DNA of 37,335 bases from Lachnospiraceae bacterium (lineage in GTDB: Bacteria > Bacillota > Clostridia > Lachnospirales > Lachnospiraceae): positions 1-37,335 of the forward strand of contig QXWV01000071.1 of assembly GCA_009911195.1 (NCBI GenBank), read 5' to 3'. How positions within the stretch are numbered: position 1 is the first letter of the stretch; every line of letters starts with the position of its first letter. This document shows, in pieces, positions 16,242 to 24,588 of this stretch. Below the pieces are notes generated by a model. It searched no databases. It saw only the letters and a program-made list of their open reading frames with translations, and had not been told where the DNA came from. A program made the position numbers and the translations under genes.

Positions 16242-16375
16242 GAAAAAGTACAAGTTAAACGTGGACTTTTGCTATTTATGAGACTATCCCTACATTTTTG
16301 GCAGTTCTCCACTGAACCGGTGGCAAATTGGTGGCAAATCGCCCTTTCCCCCACACCCCAACCACTGAAAAACCC

Positions 16376-17899
16376 TCATTCCATGCGGCTTAAGCAACAG
16401 ATTGTTTCCACATGGCGGCAAAACGGGAACATATCCACGCATCCCCCGCGTACTGCCCGGTATCCCTTTTTCGCCATATACTCCAAATCCCGCGCCAAAG
16501 TCTCTGGATTACAGGATATATATACCACTTTATCCGGTGCCAGCTTGGCTAATGCATCCAAAAACACCTCATCGCTGCCTGTCCTTGGCGGGTCCATAAA
16601 CACTGTGTCCACCCGTTCCCCCTGCTCTGCCATTTGAACCATGAATTCCCCTGCATCCATTTGGTAAAAATCTACATTTTTTATTTTATTCCGTCTTGCG
16701 TTGGAAATGGCATCTTTCACTGCATCCCCATTCACTTCCACCCCAATTACCTTTCTTGCCTTTCTTGCCGCAATCAAACCGATTGTTCCAATTCCACAAT
16801 AGGTATCCAGAACTGTCTCTTTTCCCGTCAGCCCTGCATATTCCATTGCTTTTTGATACAGCTTTTCCGTTTGTACCGTATTGATTTGATAAAAAGATTT
16901 GGGGGATATTTTAAATTGAATGCCGCATAATACGTCTTCAATATATCCTTTCCCATAAATCACCTGGCCACTATCGCCAAGAACCATGCTGGTTTTCTTT
17001 TCATTCACATTGATTACAATAGTAGTGATATCTGGATGGAGTTTCAGCAATGCTTTTACAAAATTATTCTTTGACGGCAGAATCGGAGACCCCAGAACAA
17101 GCACTACCATAATCTGCCCCGTCGCATGGGCTACCCTCACCATTACATGGCGCAGCAACCCATATCCTGTATCTTCATCGAAGGTTTTTATCTTAAAAGA
17201 AGGTAACAGCGACCGAATAGAACCGATAATTGCATCCGCCTTTTCGTTTTCCAATACACATTCTTCGATAGGGATAATATAATGGGTTCCTTCTTTATAC
17301 ACTCCAGATAAAGGTTTTCCTTGCCGGTCATGGGTAAAAGCCGCATTTACTTTATTCCTATAATGCTCCGGCTGCTCCATCCCAATGATGCCTTCCAGCC
17401 TGACATAAGGCTTTAACAGCTTTGCTGTCTCCTTCTCCTTTATCATGAGCTGTTCATCATAGGGCAAATGAAGCATCTGGCATCCCCCACATTCTCCGAA
17501 TGCGCGGCATCTGCCATTCCCTTTTCCTCTTACCATCCTGTCTCTTGTGGCATTTATACCCTTATCTGCCTTTCTCCCGGCAACATTGTTTCTTTCCATT
17601 TTAAATCTTTCCGATGGCACTTTCTTTTCCCATGTATTCCTCTCGGCCATATATCTTCCATCCGCCGCGCCTTTCTTTTCTCTCCCTACTCTTCCTTCCG
17701 TTCCAGATTTTTTTCCTGTGGCAGAATCTTTCCCTATAGCAAAGTTCCTTCCTGCGCTGGAATTTCTCCCTACACCTGAAGCCTTCCCTGCACTAAAGTT
17801 CCTCCCTGCGCTGGCATCTTTCCCCACTGCAAAGTTCCTCCCTGCACCAGAAGCCCTCTCTCCACCGGAGTTCCTCCTTGTTTCATTTCTCTTTCCCAT
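16376..17899 (-). CDS. rlmD: 23S rRNA (uracil-C5)-methyltransferase, RlmD/TrmA family, with repetitive N-terminus
   Basis: A SAM-dependent RNA m5U methyltransferase. Numbering from a TTG at 17935 (the ATG at 17899 is residue 13), the iron-sulfur cysteines are C143, C149, C152 and C226, the SAM motif is DTYCGIGTIG (377-386), then MDPPRTG (447-453) and the catalytic Cys475 in SCNPETL, with E510 as the likely base. The first 140 residues are unusual: the expected TRAM domain is not seen, and the region is Gly/Ser/Arg/Lys-rich with repeats of the type AGRNFAVGKD, AGRNFSAGK, VGRNSSAGRNFAIGKD. Such basic Gly-rich tails bind RNA in other proteins. The start is uncertain (TTG 17935, GTG 17905 or ATG 17899). 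Confidence 0.88.
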   Translation of the reverse strand: MGKRNETRRNSGGERASGAGRNFAVGKDASAGRNFSAGKASGVGRNSSAGRNFAIGKDSATGKKSGTEGRVGREKKGAADGRYMAERNTWEKKVPSERFKMERNNVAGRKADKGINATRDRMVRGKGNGRCRAFGECGGCQMLHLPYDEQLMIKEKETAKLLKPYVRLEGIIGMEQPEHYRNKVNAAFTHDRQGKPLSGVYKEGTHYIIPIEECVLENEKADAIIGSIRSLLPSFKIKTFDEDTGYGLLRHVMVRVAHATGQIMVVLVLGSPILPSKNNFVKALLKLHPDITTIVINVNEKKTSMVLGDSGQVIYGKGYIEDVLCGIQFKISPKSFYQINTVQTEKLYQKAMEYAGLTGKETVLDTYCGIGTIGLIAARKARKVIGVEVNGDAVKDAISNARRNKIKNVDFYQMDAGEFMVQMAEQGERVDTVFMDPPRTGSDEVFLDALAKLAPDKVVYISCNPETLARDLEYMAKKGYRAVRGGCVDMFPFCRHVETICCLSRME

Positions 17900-18121
17900 C
17901 CTCACATTATTTCCTTTCCGCACGATGTAGCTCAATCTTTTTTCTCAAGTCTTCCTTCAAATACTTTATGATGTAACTTTCTTTTCTAGCCTTACATCCC
18001 TGCCTGTAGCATCCATCTTCCTTCAGCTACCTTATAACATTACCCTGTCTTTTTCCCAAATCTGTATTCCGCTGCACTTCCCCTTCTGACTATGCCGCCC
18101 ATGAGGGATATATTTAATCTT

Positions 18122-19249
18122 TTAACTTTTTTCACCCGAATATTTCTCCATAAACCCTATCACCTTCTGCCGATATGCCTCCGGTTCCACCAGATTACAG
18201 GTTCCATGAGCCGCCCTGCCCACAATGAAAATCTCTTTTTCTGCCCCACAAGCATCATAATTAACCCGGCTCATTTGGGCAGGCACAAAATCATCCTGTT
18301 CCCCATGAATGAATAAAACCGGTATCCTGTTCCATTTCATGCTTTCCGTCACACTGTATTCCTGAAAATGAAATCCCGCCTTTGCGCGGCATATGTAATC
18401 TGCAACATATAAAAACGGAAACTTAGGCAGATGGAAATCTTTTTTCAGCACATGTGCAAAAATATCCCAGGGAGAAGTAAAACCGCAGTCCGCAATCAGC
18501 CCTTTCACCTGTTTTGGAAGTTTCAGCCCAGCCGCCATTAACACCGTTGTACATCCCATGGAAATCCCAGAAAGGAAAATATGGCATTCCTCCCCAAAGC
18601 GTCCGGCCATATATTCCGTCCATTGTACCAAATCGTAACGTTCTTTCACACCGAAGCAAATATAGTTTCCTTCGCTTTCCCCATGAGCCCTTTGATAAGG
18701 AACCAGAAGGTGATACCCCATCTCATGGTAAAATTTCACCAGATTAGCAAAATCCCATACCATCCCTTTATTCCTGTAGCCATGCATAAGAATCAATATT
18801 TTATTGGATTCTTCTTCCGCCGGAAGAAAATAGGCCACCAATTTTAGCCCGTCATAGCTGGTCATTGTAATGCGCTCCTTTTCCTGACCCTCAAACCAGG
18901 CTTTCCCAGCCTCCAGCTCTTTTGTAAAATCAGCAAAAGACCACCCTTTTTCCAGCACATTGCTGCCTTTTCCCCATTTTTCTTTCCGATTCCTTTTCCG
19001 TTCTGTGACCCTGCCGTTAATATCATTCCATAATTTTTTCAGCCATTCCCTCCGTAACATGGAATGGCTGTTATCCCGGCACACTGCCAACTGAAACAGC
19101 CCGTTAGAGACACCGTACACAGGCAGCGCCAGCAAAAGTGCCCCTGCACCCAGTATTTTCCTTTTTATTTTTCTTCCCCTTTTATAAATACTCATATCCC
19201 TCCCCGTCTCCTTACCACTTTTAGAGACTCCATTCCTTTTTCTTTTCAT
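18122..19249 (-). CDS. Membrane-anchored alpha/beta hydrolase
   Basis: A serine hydrolase of about 375 residues. A basic N-terminus and one membrane segment (about 33-53) suggest that the catalytic domain faces outside. The fold shows ILILMHGYRNKG (oxyanion region), the nucleophile Ser in GISMG near residue 230, Asp in HGEQDDFVP, and His in RAAHGT. It resembles the YqkD/BAAT-like hydrolases common in Clostridia; the substrate is unknown. The open frame begins at 19264, but the ATG at 19249 overlaps the upstream stop as ATGA, a common coupling, so 19249 is preferred. Confidence 0.85.
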   Translation of the reverse strand: MKRKRNGVSKSGKETGRDMSIYKRGRKIKRKILGAGALLLALPVYGVSNGLFQLAVCRDNSHSMLRREWLKKLWNDINGRVTERKRNRKEKWGKGSNVLEKGWSFADFTKELEAGKAWFEGQEKERITMTSYDGLKLVAYFLPAEEESNKILILMHGYRNKGMVWDFANLVKFYHEMGYHLLVPYQRAHGESEGNYICFGVKERYDLVQWTEYMAGRFGEECHIFLSGISMGCTTVLMAAGLKLPKQVKGLIADCGFTSPWDIFAHVLKKDFHLPKFPFLYVADYICRAKAGFHFQEYSVTESMKWNRIPVLFIHGEQDDFVPAQMSRVNYDACGAEKEIFIVGRAAHGTCNLVEPEAYRQKVIGFMEKYSGEKS

Positions 19250-19527
19250 TTCACCACATCCCACAAATCCTTCTGCCCTTCATACTGGGCATTCATCCAA
19301 TCCACCGCTTCCTCCAGCCCATCTTCATGAAAGCCAAATTCCATCCTTTGTTTCTTCTTTTCCGGAGTCGCCGCATATCCAAATGGCTCAGGCCATATAA
19401 TTACCTCCAGCTTCGTTTCTTCCCCTTCCATTTTCTTCCGCAGCATATAACGCATCCCATCCATACTGCCGATATACTCTTCCTTTTTCACGTAATTTAG
19501 CACATGAAATTTATCTTTCTCTATCAT
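19246..19527 (-). CDS. Conserved hypothetical protein (93 aa)
   Basis: A soluble protein rich in charged residues, with no signal peptide or membrane segment. It has two parts: a beta-rich first half (EVIIWPEPFGYAATP) and a helix ending in AVDWMNAQY. I do not recognise a named family. GGAAAG precedes the ATG, and the stop overlaps the hydrolase start, so the two form an operon. Confidence 0.7.
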   Translation of the reverse strand: MIEKDKFHVLNYVKKEEYIGSMDGMRYMLRKKMEGEETKLEVIIWPEPFGYAATPEKKKQRMEFGFHEDGLEEAVDWMNAQYEGQKDLWDVVK

Positions 19528-19556
19528 TTTATACTTTCCTTTTTATCAAGAACAAA

Positions 19557-19680
19557 AAATTGGCCCAGCGTCTTGTTTCCCCTGCACGGGGCTATGCAAT
19601 CGAGTAGGGGAATAACTTTTCCCCTTCTCATGCGCCGGGCGTCCGTCAGCTTGCTGACACATTTCATTTGGACGCCCGTG
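19557..19680. repeat. Structured intergenic repeat cluster
   Basis: Three hairpins follow one another: TTCCCCTGCACGGGGC (19574 on), AGGGGAA/TTCCCCT (near 19606-19625), and GGGCGTCC/GGACGCCC (about 19637-19678) with an inner GTCAGC/GCTGAC. The first part (19557-19599) is clearly related to 24187-24231: both share ATTGGCC, then AGCG, TTCCCC and GGGnCTATGCA in that order. It is probably a dispersed non-coding repeat that may also act as a terminator for the hypothetical/hydrolase genes' neighbours. Confidence 0.6.
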
Positions 19681-19688
19681 TACATACG

Positions 19689-19722
19689 AAAAAAGAATCC
19701 GCAATAATACTACTGCGGATTC
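19689..19722 (-). terminator. Rho-independent terminator of the tRNA gene
   Basis: On the minus strand GAATCCGCA and TGCGGATTC (arms at 19714-19722 and 19695-19703) form a nine-base stem followed by six T. It begins seven bases after the tRNA 3' end. Confidence 0.9.
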
Positions 19723-19728
19723 TCCTTA

Positions 19729-19801
19729 TCGGAGTGACAAGACTTGAACTTGCGGCCTCTACTTCCCTAAAGTAGCGCTCTACCACCTGAGCCACACCCC
19801 G
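19729..19801 (-). tRNA. tRNA-Pro (anticodon AGG)
   Basis: The 73-nt sequence folds into a full cloverleaf. The acceptor stem is CGGGGTG with CACTCCG, the D stem GCTC/GAGC, the anticodon stem CTACT/AGTAG with loop TTAGGGA, and the T arm GCAAG/CTTGT with loop TTCAAGT. The discriminator is A and CCA is not encoded. The C1-G72 pair, A73 and G37 are hallmarks of bacterial tRNA-Pro, in line with the AGG anticodon. A34 is unusual for bacterial proline tRNA; it would need deamination to inosine, or direct pairing, to read CCN codons. Confidence 0.93.
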
Positions 19802-19814
19802 AAACGCAATAATT

Positions 19815-19843
19815 ATTATATACGCTTTATGAAATAAAATCAA
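19815..19843 (-). promoter_or_regulatory. Sigma-A promoter of tRNA-Pro
   Basis: TTGATT (19838-19843) and a perfect TATAAT (19815-19820) with a 17-base spacer on the minus strand, ending 13 bases before the tRNA 5' end. It starts just after the stop of the upstream permease gene. Confidence 0.8.
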
Positions 19844-19846
19844 CCT

Positions 19847-21019
19847 TTATTTTTTAAAATTTTTCATTTTTTGATTTTTTTCTGATTTTTGAGCATTTTT
19901 CTTGTTCACATCTTCCCGCAAAAGTGTATAGACCGTGGATACAATAGGAATAAAAATGAGCATCCCTGCAACCCCCATCAGGCTACCTCCCACGGTTACT
20001 GCCGCTAACACCCAAATGGAAGGAAGCCCTACTGAATTCCCTACCACATGGGGATAAATCAAATTCCCCTCTATCTGCTGCAATACAATAAAGAGAACCA
20101 AAAACCATACCGCCTTTACCGGGTCATCCACCATGATGAGGAAAGTTCCAACGAAGCAGCCAATAAAGGCCCCTACAATAGGTATCAGTGCAGTAAATGC
20201 AATCAACACCCCCACCAGCACCGCATATGGGAAACCGCAAACTGCCATGGAAACCACAAACATGCTCCCCAGGATAACGGCTTCCATGCATTGCCCTGTG
20301 ATGAAGTTGGTAAAGTTTTTATCCGCAATAGACACGATTTCCAATATACGTTCATATACTTTTGCAGAGCAATATGCCCTGACAATTCTTTTGGCCTGAT
20401 TTCCCAGCCGCTCTTTCTGCGCCAGCACATAAAAAGCAAAAATAAGGGATACGAACAGATTGACTACTCCCCCCACAATGGTGGATGCCACAATCACAGT
20501 AGAAGTCACTACACTTCCCAGCCCATTCTTCATAAAATTTACAATGCCATTTAATATTGAGTCCCAATTAATCGTTTCAAAATTGTATTCTTCCAGCAAT
20601 GCTATCAATTCCGGCTGGGAAGCAAAAAGCTGTTCCAACCATATCTGTGCTTCTACAAAAAACTGAGGTATCTCGTTGCCCAGCTCCATCATTGTCTGAA
20701 TCAGTTGGGGCACCACTGTCACAATTACAAGAACAATTACGAGAATCACAGATAAGAAAGCCAGGAAAATACTGGCCGGCCTTTTTGCCTTCTGCATCCT
20801 GGCACTCTTTATACTTTTGAGCAAATGCTTTTCAATGGCAGACATGGGGATATTCAGCACAAAGGCAAACATAGCACCATGAATAAACGGTTTCAATATT
20901 CCGAAAACAAAAAAAATTCCATGCATTACAAAGTCAATTTTTATCGCTGCCAGACAGACAATTACCGTAAAAACAATTAAACTCCTGATTTTCTTCATAT
21001 TCTCTCTATTCAAATCCAT
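19847..21019 (-). CDS. AI-2E family transporter (TerC/YdbI-type permease)
   Basis: An integral membrane protein of about 390 residues in the AI-2E transporter family. It has clusters of membrane segments at both ends and a central amphipathic region (about residues 100-190). Family features include the C-terminal VGGSLMGVAGMLIFIPIVSTVYTLLRE and IEGNLIYPHVVGNSVGLP. Some members export autoinducer-2, others are Na+/H+ antiporters, so the substrate is open. A GGGAG box lies before the ATG at 21019; the frame is open to an ATG at 21091. It ends right before the tRNA-Pro promoter. Confidence 0.87.
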   Translation of the reverse strand: MDLNRENMKKIRSLIVFTVIVCLAAIKIDFVMHGIFFVFGILKPFIHGAMFAFVLNIPMSAIEKHLLKSIKSARMQKAKRPASIFLAFLSVILVIVLVIVTVVPQLIQTMMELGNEIPQFFVEAQIWLEQLFASQPELIALLEEYNFETINWDSILNGIVNFMKNGLGSVVTSTVIVASTIVGGVVNLFVSLIFAFYVLAQKERLGNQAKRIVRAYCSAKVYERILEIVSIADKNFTNFITGQCMEAVILGSMFVVSMAVCGFPYAVLVGVLIAFTALIPIVGAFIGCFVGTFLIMVDDPVKAVWFLVLFIVLQQIEGNLIYPHVVGNSVGLPSIWVLAAVTVGGSLMGVAGMLIFIPIVSTVYTLLREDVNKKNAQKSEKNQKMKNFKK

Positions 21020-21168
21020 ATTTTCCCGCTCCCGCGCATCTTTCCGCGTATTATCCCATTTGTATCCACAGCCTGTTCCCAGCACCGGCATCTAAGCCCT
21101 ATCCGTAGTTTTCAAGCAAACATTCTTCACAAAAAACCATGCCTTGCTTTTCATTGTGCAAATTTTCC

Positions 21169-22635
21169 TTACCGCGCGCCCTTCGTTTCCTTTAAAAGCT
21201 CCACCACATAGTTCCATACCCTTTCTACAGAAGATATGCTCAGACGCTCCTCCGTAGTATGAATATTTTTCATATCCGGCCCTATGGAAATACATTCCAG
21301 CCCCGGTATTTTAGCCGAAAACAGCCCACATTCCAAGCCTGCATGAATCGCCTGTATTTCCGGTTTCTTCCCATACATATCCTTGAATACCCTTACCGCC
21401 ATATCCCGGAAAGGGGAATTTTTTTGGTAAGCCCAGCCCGGATAATCCCCACGCACTTCCTGGGATGCCCCAGCCATAAAGGCTATGCTCTTTAGCTTTC
21501 CGATTAATGCCCGCTTTGCACTTTCCAAGGAGCTTCTTACCGAAAACTGGACAACCGCCTTATCATTTTTTAATGAAACTATCCCCATGTTCAGGGAAGT
21601 CTCCACCAGCCCTTCCATATCCGCGCTCATCGCCTGCACTCCGCCCGGCGCTGCAAAAAGCAGTGAAACCAACTTAACCGTTCCTTCGCTGGATACGCAA
21701 CTGATTGCCTTCCCCCCTGATGCTTCCAATCTTTCTATCTCTATCCGTATATCCGGGTCTTTGGTCTGAAGTTCTTGCTGCAGTTCCTTTTCCACATCTT
21801 TTACCGAGTCCCTCAGCAATTTTTCCTGACCCTCCCCAATGACAAAAACCGCCCTTGCTTCCCTTGGTATGGCATTATCCGCCAGCCCGCCTTCCAACTC
21901 CTCCAAATAAAGGTCCATGGATTGGCAAAGGCTGTATAACAGCCTACCTAAAAGGGCATTGGCATTTCCCCTCTCTTTGTCTATTTCTGCACCGGAATGG
22001 CCTCCCTGAAGACCCTTCATGCAAACAGCATAGCGTTCCCCGCATCTTTCTTCCCTAATCAAAGGAAGCGTCCAATCCACTCTTGCGCCTCCGGCACATC
22101 CCGCCAGGATAAACCCTTCCTCTTCCGAGTCCAGATTCAGCATCCTTCTACCTTTCAGCATAGAAACATCCAGTTCCCTTGCTCCGTCCATTCCCACTTC
22201 CTCATCCACCGTAATAATTACTTCCAGCCGTGGATGGGCTATCTCATCGGAGTCCAGAATCGCCAATGCATAAGCTACTGCAATCCCATCATCCCCGCCA
22301 AGGCTGGTATCTTCCGCAAATAAATCATCCCCGTCAATGGCAAGGCGAAGCCCTTCCTTTTCCATATCAATAGATGCACCTGGCTTCTTTACCGCCACCA
22401 TATCCATGTGCCCTTGTAAAATAATGGGTTCTTCGGCCTCATATCCGGAGGTGGCCTCTTTAATAATAATCACATTTTTACATATATCCTGAATATAAAA
22501 TAAATCCCTCTCTTTGGCAAATTCCACCAGGTAATCGCTCAGCATATCTATATTTCCCGAGCCATGGGGAATCTTACATATCTCTTCAAAATAGTGGAAT
22601 ACTTTCTTTGGTTTTAAATTCTCAGTTACTGGCAT
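21169..22635 (-). CDS. pepD: Aminoacyl-histidine dipeptidase / PepD-type M20 metallopeptidase
   Basis: A cytosolic zinc dipeptidase of the M20 family that cleaves Xaa-His and other dipeptides. Numbering from an upstream ATG at 22668, metal ligands are visible as His87 and the paired Asp89 in GHMDMV, Asp126 in LGGDDGIAVA, the catalytic/metal Glu156-157 in TVDEEVGM, Asp180 in NLDSEEEG, and a late His in IHAGLECG. The lid domain lies between about residues 200 and 390. The ATG at 22635 (MPVTENLKPK) has GAGGGTG seven bases upstream and starts at the usual place for the family, so I prefer it; length about 488 residues. Confidence 0.93.
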   Translation of the reverse strand: MPVTENLKPKKVFHYFEEICKIPHGSGNIDMLSDYLVEFAKERDLFYIQDICKNVIIIKEATSGYEAEEPIILQGHMDMVAVKKPGASIDMEKEGLRLAIDGDDLFAEDTSLGGDDGIAVAYALAILDSDEIAHPRLEVIITVDEEVGMDGARELDVSMLKGRRMLNLDSEEEGFILAGCAGGARVDWTLPLIREERCGERYAVCMKGLQGGHSGAEIDKERGNANALLGRLLYSLCQSMDLYLEELEGGLADNAIPREARAVFVIGEGQEKLLRDSVKDVEKELQQELQTKDPDIRIEIERLEASGGKAISCVSSEGTVKLVSLLFAAPGGVQAMSADMEGLVETSLNMGIVSLKNDKAVVQFSVRSSLESAKRALIGKLKSIAFMAGASQEVRGDYPGWAYQKNSPFRDMAVRVFKDMYGKKPEIQAIHAGLECGLFSAKIPGLECISIGPDMKNIHTTEERLSISSVERVWNYVVELLKETKGAR

Positions 22636-22699
22636 GGCTGTACACCCTCTTCCTTTCCTGTCTGCCATTTCCTAACACTTTATGGCAGATAATATATAT

Positions 22700-22728
22700 A
22701 GTATACACTGATTCCCGGAAAATGCTAA
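22700..22728 (-). promoter_or_regulatory. Sigma-A promoter of pepD
   Basis: TTAGCA (22723-22728), a 17-base spacer and TATACT (22700-22705) on the minus strand. It lies just downstream of the ribosomal operon terminator and about 65 bases before the preferred pepD start. Confidence 0.6.
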
Positions 22729-22740
22729 TTAAAATTTAAT

Positions 22741-22787
22741 AAAAAAAGATGCCGCCTAATCATCCGTTTCGATTCTTTTGCGACACC
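22741..22787 (-). terminator. Rho-independent terminator of the infC-rpmI-rplT operon
   Basis: GGTGTCGC pairs with GCGGCATC (two G-U pairs), with a small inner AATC/GATT hairpin, and seven T follow on the minus strand. It lies 23 bases after the rplT stop codon. Confidence 0.75.
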
Positions 22788-22809
22788 TTCTTAACATTAT
22801 TTTTTAATA

Positions 22810-23166
22810 TTATGCAATTTTACTTTTCGCCAGTTCTGCCAGTGCTGCAAAGCCTTCTGCATCATTTACCGCCATCTCAGCCAGCATCTTCCTGTTCATA
22901 TCCACTTCTGCCAGTTTAAGACCATACATAAACTTGCTGTAGGACAGCCCGTTCATCCTTGCTGCTGCGTTGATACGCGTAATCCACAGTTTCCTGAATT
23001 CACGTTTCCTCTGCTTTCTTCCTGCAAAGGAAGAGGTAAGAGCCCTCATTACTGCCTGTTTTGCTACCCTATACTGTTTCGACCTTGCTCCCCTGTATCC
23101 TTTTGCAAGTTTCAATACTCTATTATGTCTTCTTCTGGCTTTCATTCCGCCTTTAATTCTTGCCAT
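22810..23166 (-). CDS. rplT: 50S ribosomal protein L20
   Basis: A 118-residue basic protein matching L20 throughout: [26 protein letters not shown], then [22 protein letters not shown] and [16 protein letters not shown]. It binds 23S rRNA early in 50S assembly. In Firmicutes L20 also represses its own operon by binding the mRNA leader. It is the last gene of infC-rpmI-rplT, with GGAGG seven to eight bases before the ATG, and is followed by a terminator. Confidence 0.98.
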   Translation of the reverse strand: MARIKGGMKARRRHNRVLKLAKGYRGARSKQYRVAKQAVMRALTSSFAGRKQRKREFRKLWITRINAAARMNGLSYSKFMYGLKLAEVDMNRKMLAEMAVNDAEGFAALAELAKSKIA

Positions 23167-23218
23167 CTCTCATTTTCCTCCTTATGATTTCATTTCCTAT
23201 ACAATAATCATATTACAA

Positions 23219-23416
23219 TTACAGATAAGGTAAAATCTTCTTCATATTCTTAACATTGGTTTTATCTGTAATCGTCGCTTTCCTAAGGTTTCTCTTTCTC
23301 TTAGGGGATTTTTTTGTTAAGATATGGCTTTTATAAGCTTTGTTTCTTTTTAATTTACCTGTTCCTGTTACTTTAAAACGTTTTGCAGCAGCCCTGTTTG
23401 TCTTCATTTTCGGCAT
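23219..23416 (-). CDS. rpmI: 50S ribosomal protein L35
   Basis: A 65-residue, very basic protein with the standard L35 start [20 protein letters not shown] and ending [13 protein letters not shown] precedes the ATG. It lies 52 bases upstream of rplT and 49 bases downstream of infC, the conserved order in Bacillota. Confidence 0.98.
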   Translation of the reverse strand: MPKMKTNRAAAKRFKVTGTGKLKRNKAYKSHILTKKSPKRKRNLRKATITDKTNVKNMKKILPYL

Positions 23417-23465
23417 ATCAAAGTCCTCCTATACTTGCTCATTTTATCTATTTTAACTGTACAAA

Positions 23466-23972
23466 CTAACGCTTTTCAGTTAAAAACATCGTCATGCTTC
23501 TTCCTTCCACCTTCGGCGCTTTCTCTATCACTGCGATATCGGAAAGGGCTTGGGCAAAATCATCCAGAATATGCTTGCTGTTAGCCATATGCGCCATTTC
23601 GCGCCCACGGAAACGTAAGGTAATCTTCACCTTATCTCCCTTTGCAATAAATTTCCTGGCCGAATTCACCTTTGTGTTCAAATCATTCGTGTCGATATTG
23701 GGAGATAAACGGATTTCCTTAATTTCAATAGTCTTCTGTTTCTTTCTGGCTTCTTTTTCTTTCCTCGCCTGCTCATACCTGAACTTTCCGTAATCGACAA
23801 TCTTGCAGACAGGCGGCTTTGCAGTAGGGGCAATTTTCACCAAATCCAGCCCGGCTTCTTCCGCCAGACGCATGGCTTCCCTGGACGGCATAATTCCTAA
23901 CTGTTCCCCATTCTCACCAATCACACGTACTTCTCTGTCTCTAATCTGCTCGTTAATAAATAATTCGCTAAT
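23466..23972 (-). CDS. infC: Translation initiation factor IF-3
   Basis: A 168-residue IF-3, which binds 30S subunits and checks the start codon and initiator tRNA. The N-domain reads MSELFINEQIRDREVRVIGE when the frame is extended to an ATT at 23970-23972, giving the standard IF-3 N-terminus. An AGGAGG box lies eight bases before this ATT, and no ATG or better start exists upstream. ATT/AUU starts are a known feature of infC and underlie its self-control, because IF-3 rejects non-canonical starts. Stopping at the internal GTG near 23924 would remove part of the N-domain. The linker is rich in Lys/Arg/Glu and the C-domain ends SMTMFLTEKR. Confidence 0.96.
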   Translation of the reverse strand: MSELFINEQIRDREVRVIGENGEQLGIMPSREAMRLAEEAGLDLVKIAPTAKPPVCKIVDYGKFRYEQARKEKEARKKQKTIEIKEIRLSPNIDTNDLNTKVNSARKFIAKGDKVKITLRFRGREMAHMANSKHILDDFAQALSDIAVIEKAPKVEGRSMTMFLTEKR

Positions 23973-24072
23973 GGCTCTGTCCTCCTCATAATACCAATTT
24001 TGTATATTAAAAGTACTTGCCCAGCCCCATACATAATTTCATATAGCGCTATGGCTAGCTACTTAATATTAC

Positions 24073-24142
24073 AAAAAAGTGCCTCGACGCTTCATGAAGT
24101 GCCTTCGAGCCTTCATGAATTTATGCCCATCCCATGATGGGC
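24073..24142 (-). repeat. Palindromic repeat element in the infC leader (copy 1)
   Basis: It is related to 37264-37335: both begin (plus strand) AAAAAAGTG, share CTTCATGAAG, a CCTTCG core and AATTTATG, and end in a hairpin (here GCCCATC/GATGGGC at 24125-24142). On the minus strand the element ends in a T-run, so it might add a second termination point ahead of infC, although its last stem is less perfect than in the other copy. Confidence 0.65.
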
Positions 24143-24186
24143 TTTTTATACAGGCAGGAGAAATCCCCCTACCCGCCACATGACCC

Positions 24187-24231
24187 ATTGGCCGCCTTAG
24201 CGGTATATTTTCCCCCACATGGGTCTATGCA
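24187..24231. repeat. Dispersed repeat in the infC leader related to 19557-19599
   Basis: It shares ATTGGCC, AGCG, TTCCCC and GGGnCTATGCA in order with the 19.6-kb element. Here it is framed by GACCCA/TGGGTC arms with an inner CCGCC/GGCGG-type hairpin, so the leader RNA would be highly folded. Confidence 0.55.
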
Positions 24232-24233
24232 TA

Positions 24234-24263
24234 AAACAAAAAAGGATAGCAACACAGCTATCC
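24234..24263 (-). terminator. Intrinsic terminator inside the infC leader (attenuator)
   Basis: On the minus strand GGATAGC, a six-base loop and GCTATCC are followed by TTTTTTGTTTT. It lies about 190 bases after the promoter and about 260 bases before the infC start, so the operon is probably controlled by premature termination. This is known for Firmicutes infC operons, where L20 binds the leader; the L20 site itself was not identified here. Confidence 0.85.
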
Positions 24264-24449
24264 GCTTAATCTCATGTTATGCCCTAACCACCTTGCGTAT
24301 GGCTGTAGCAAAACATCATGCCCCGTAATTTTGGCTATGAACACCTACGAACACATTCGTTGTAGGGTGAGAGTGGATACTCTGCTTGATAAATTAACGG
24401 AACTGCATTTTTGAGCCATTCCGCAAAGTAAATCTCTAATCCGCAAATA

Positions 24450-24478
24450 ATAATAACACTATACATCCATTCTGTCAA
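24450..24478 (-). promoter_or_regulatory. Sigma-A promoter of the infC-rpmI-rplT operon
   Basis: Perfect TTGACA (24473-24478), a 17-base spacer, and TATTAT (24450-24455) on the minus strand. Transcription from about 24443 gives a leader of about 470 bases. Confidence 0.82.
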
Positions 24479-24588
24479 GGGTTACTTTTCATAAATGCGG
24501 GAATCAATTTTTCAACTTTCATAAATAAGAAAATCAATGTTCCAAAGCTTTTACACAAAAATAATTTCACTTATGCAATGGCCCGTGC

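Noticed and set aside
23466-23924. Shorter IF-3 starting at an internal GTG
   Set aside because: It would remove conserved N-terminal residues and has no ribosome binding site; the ATT at 23972 fits both.
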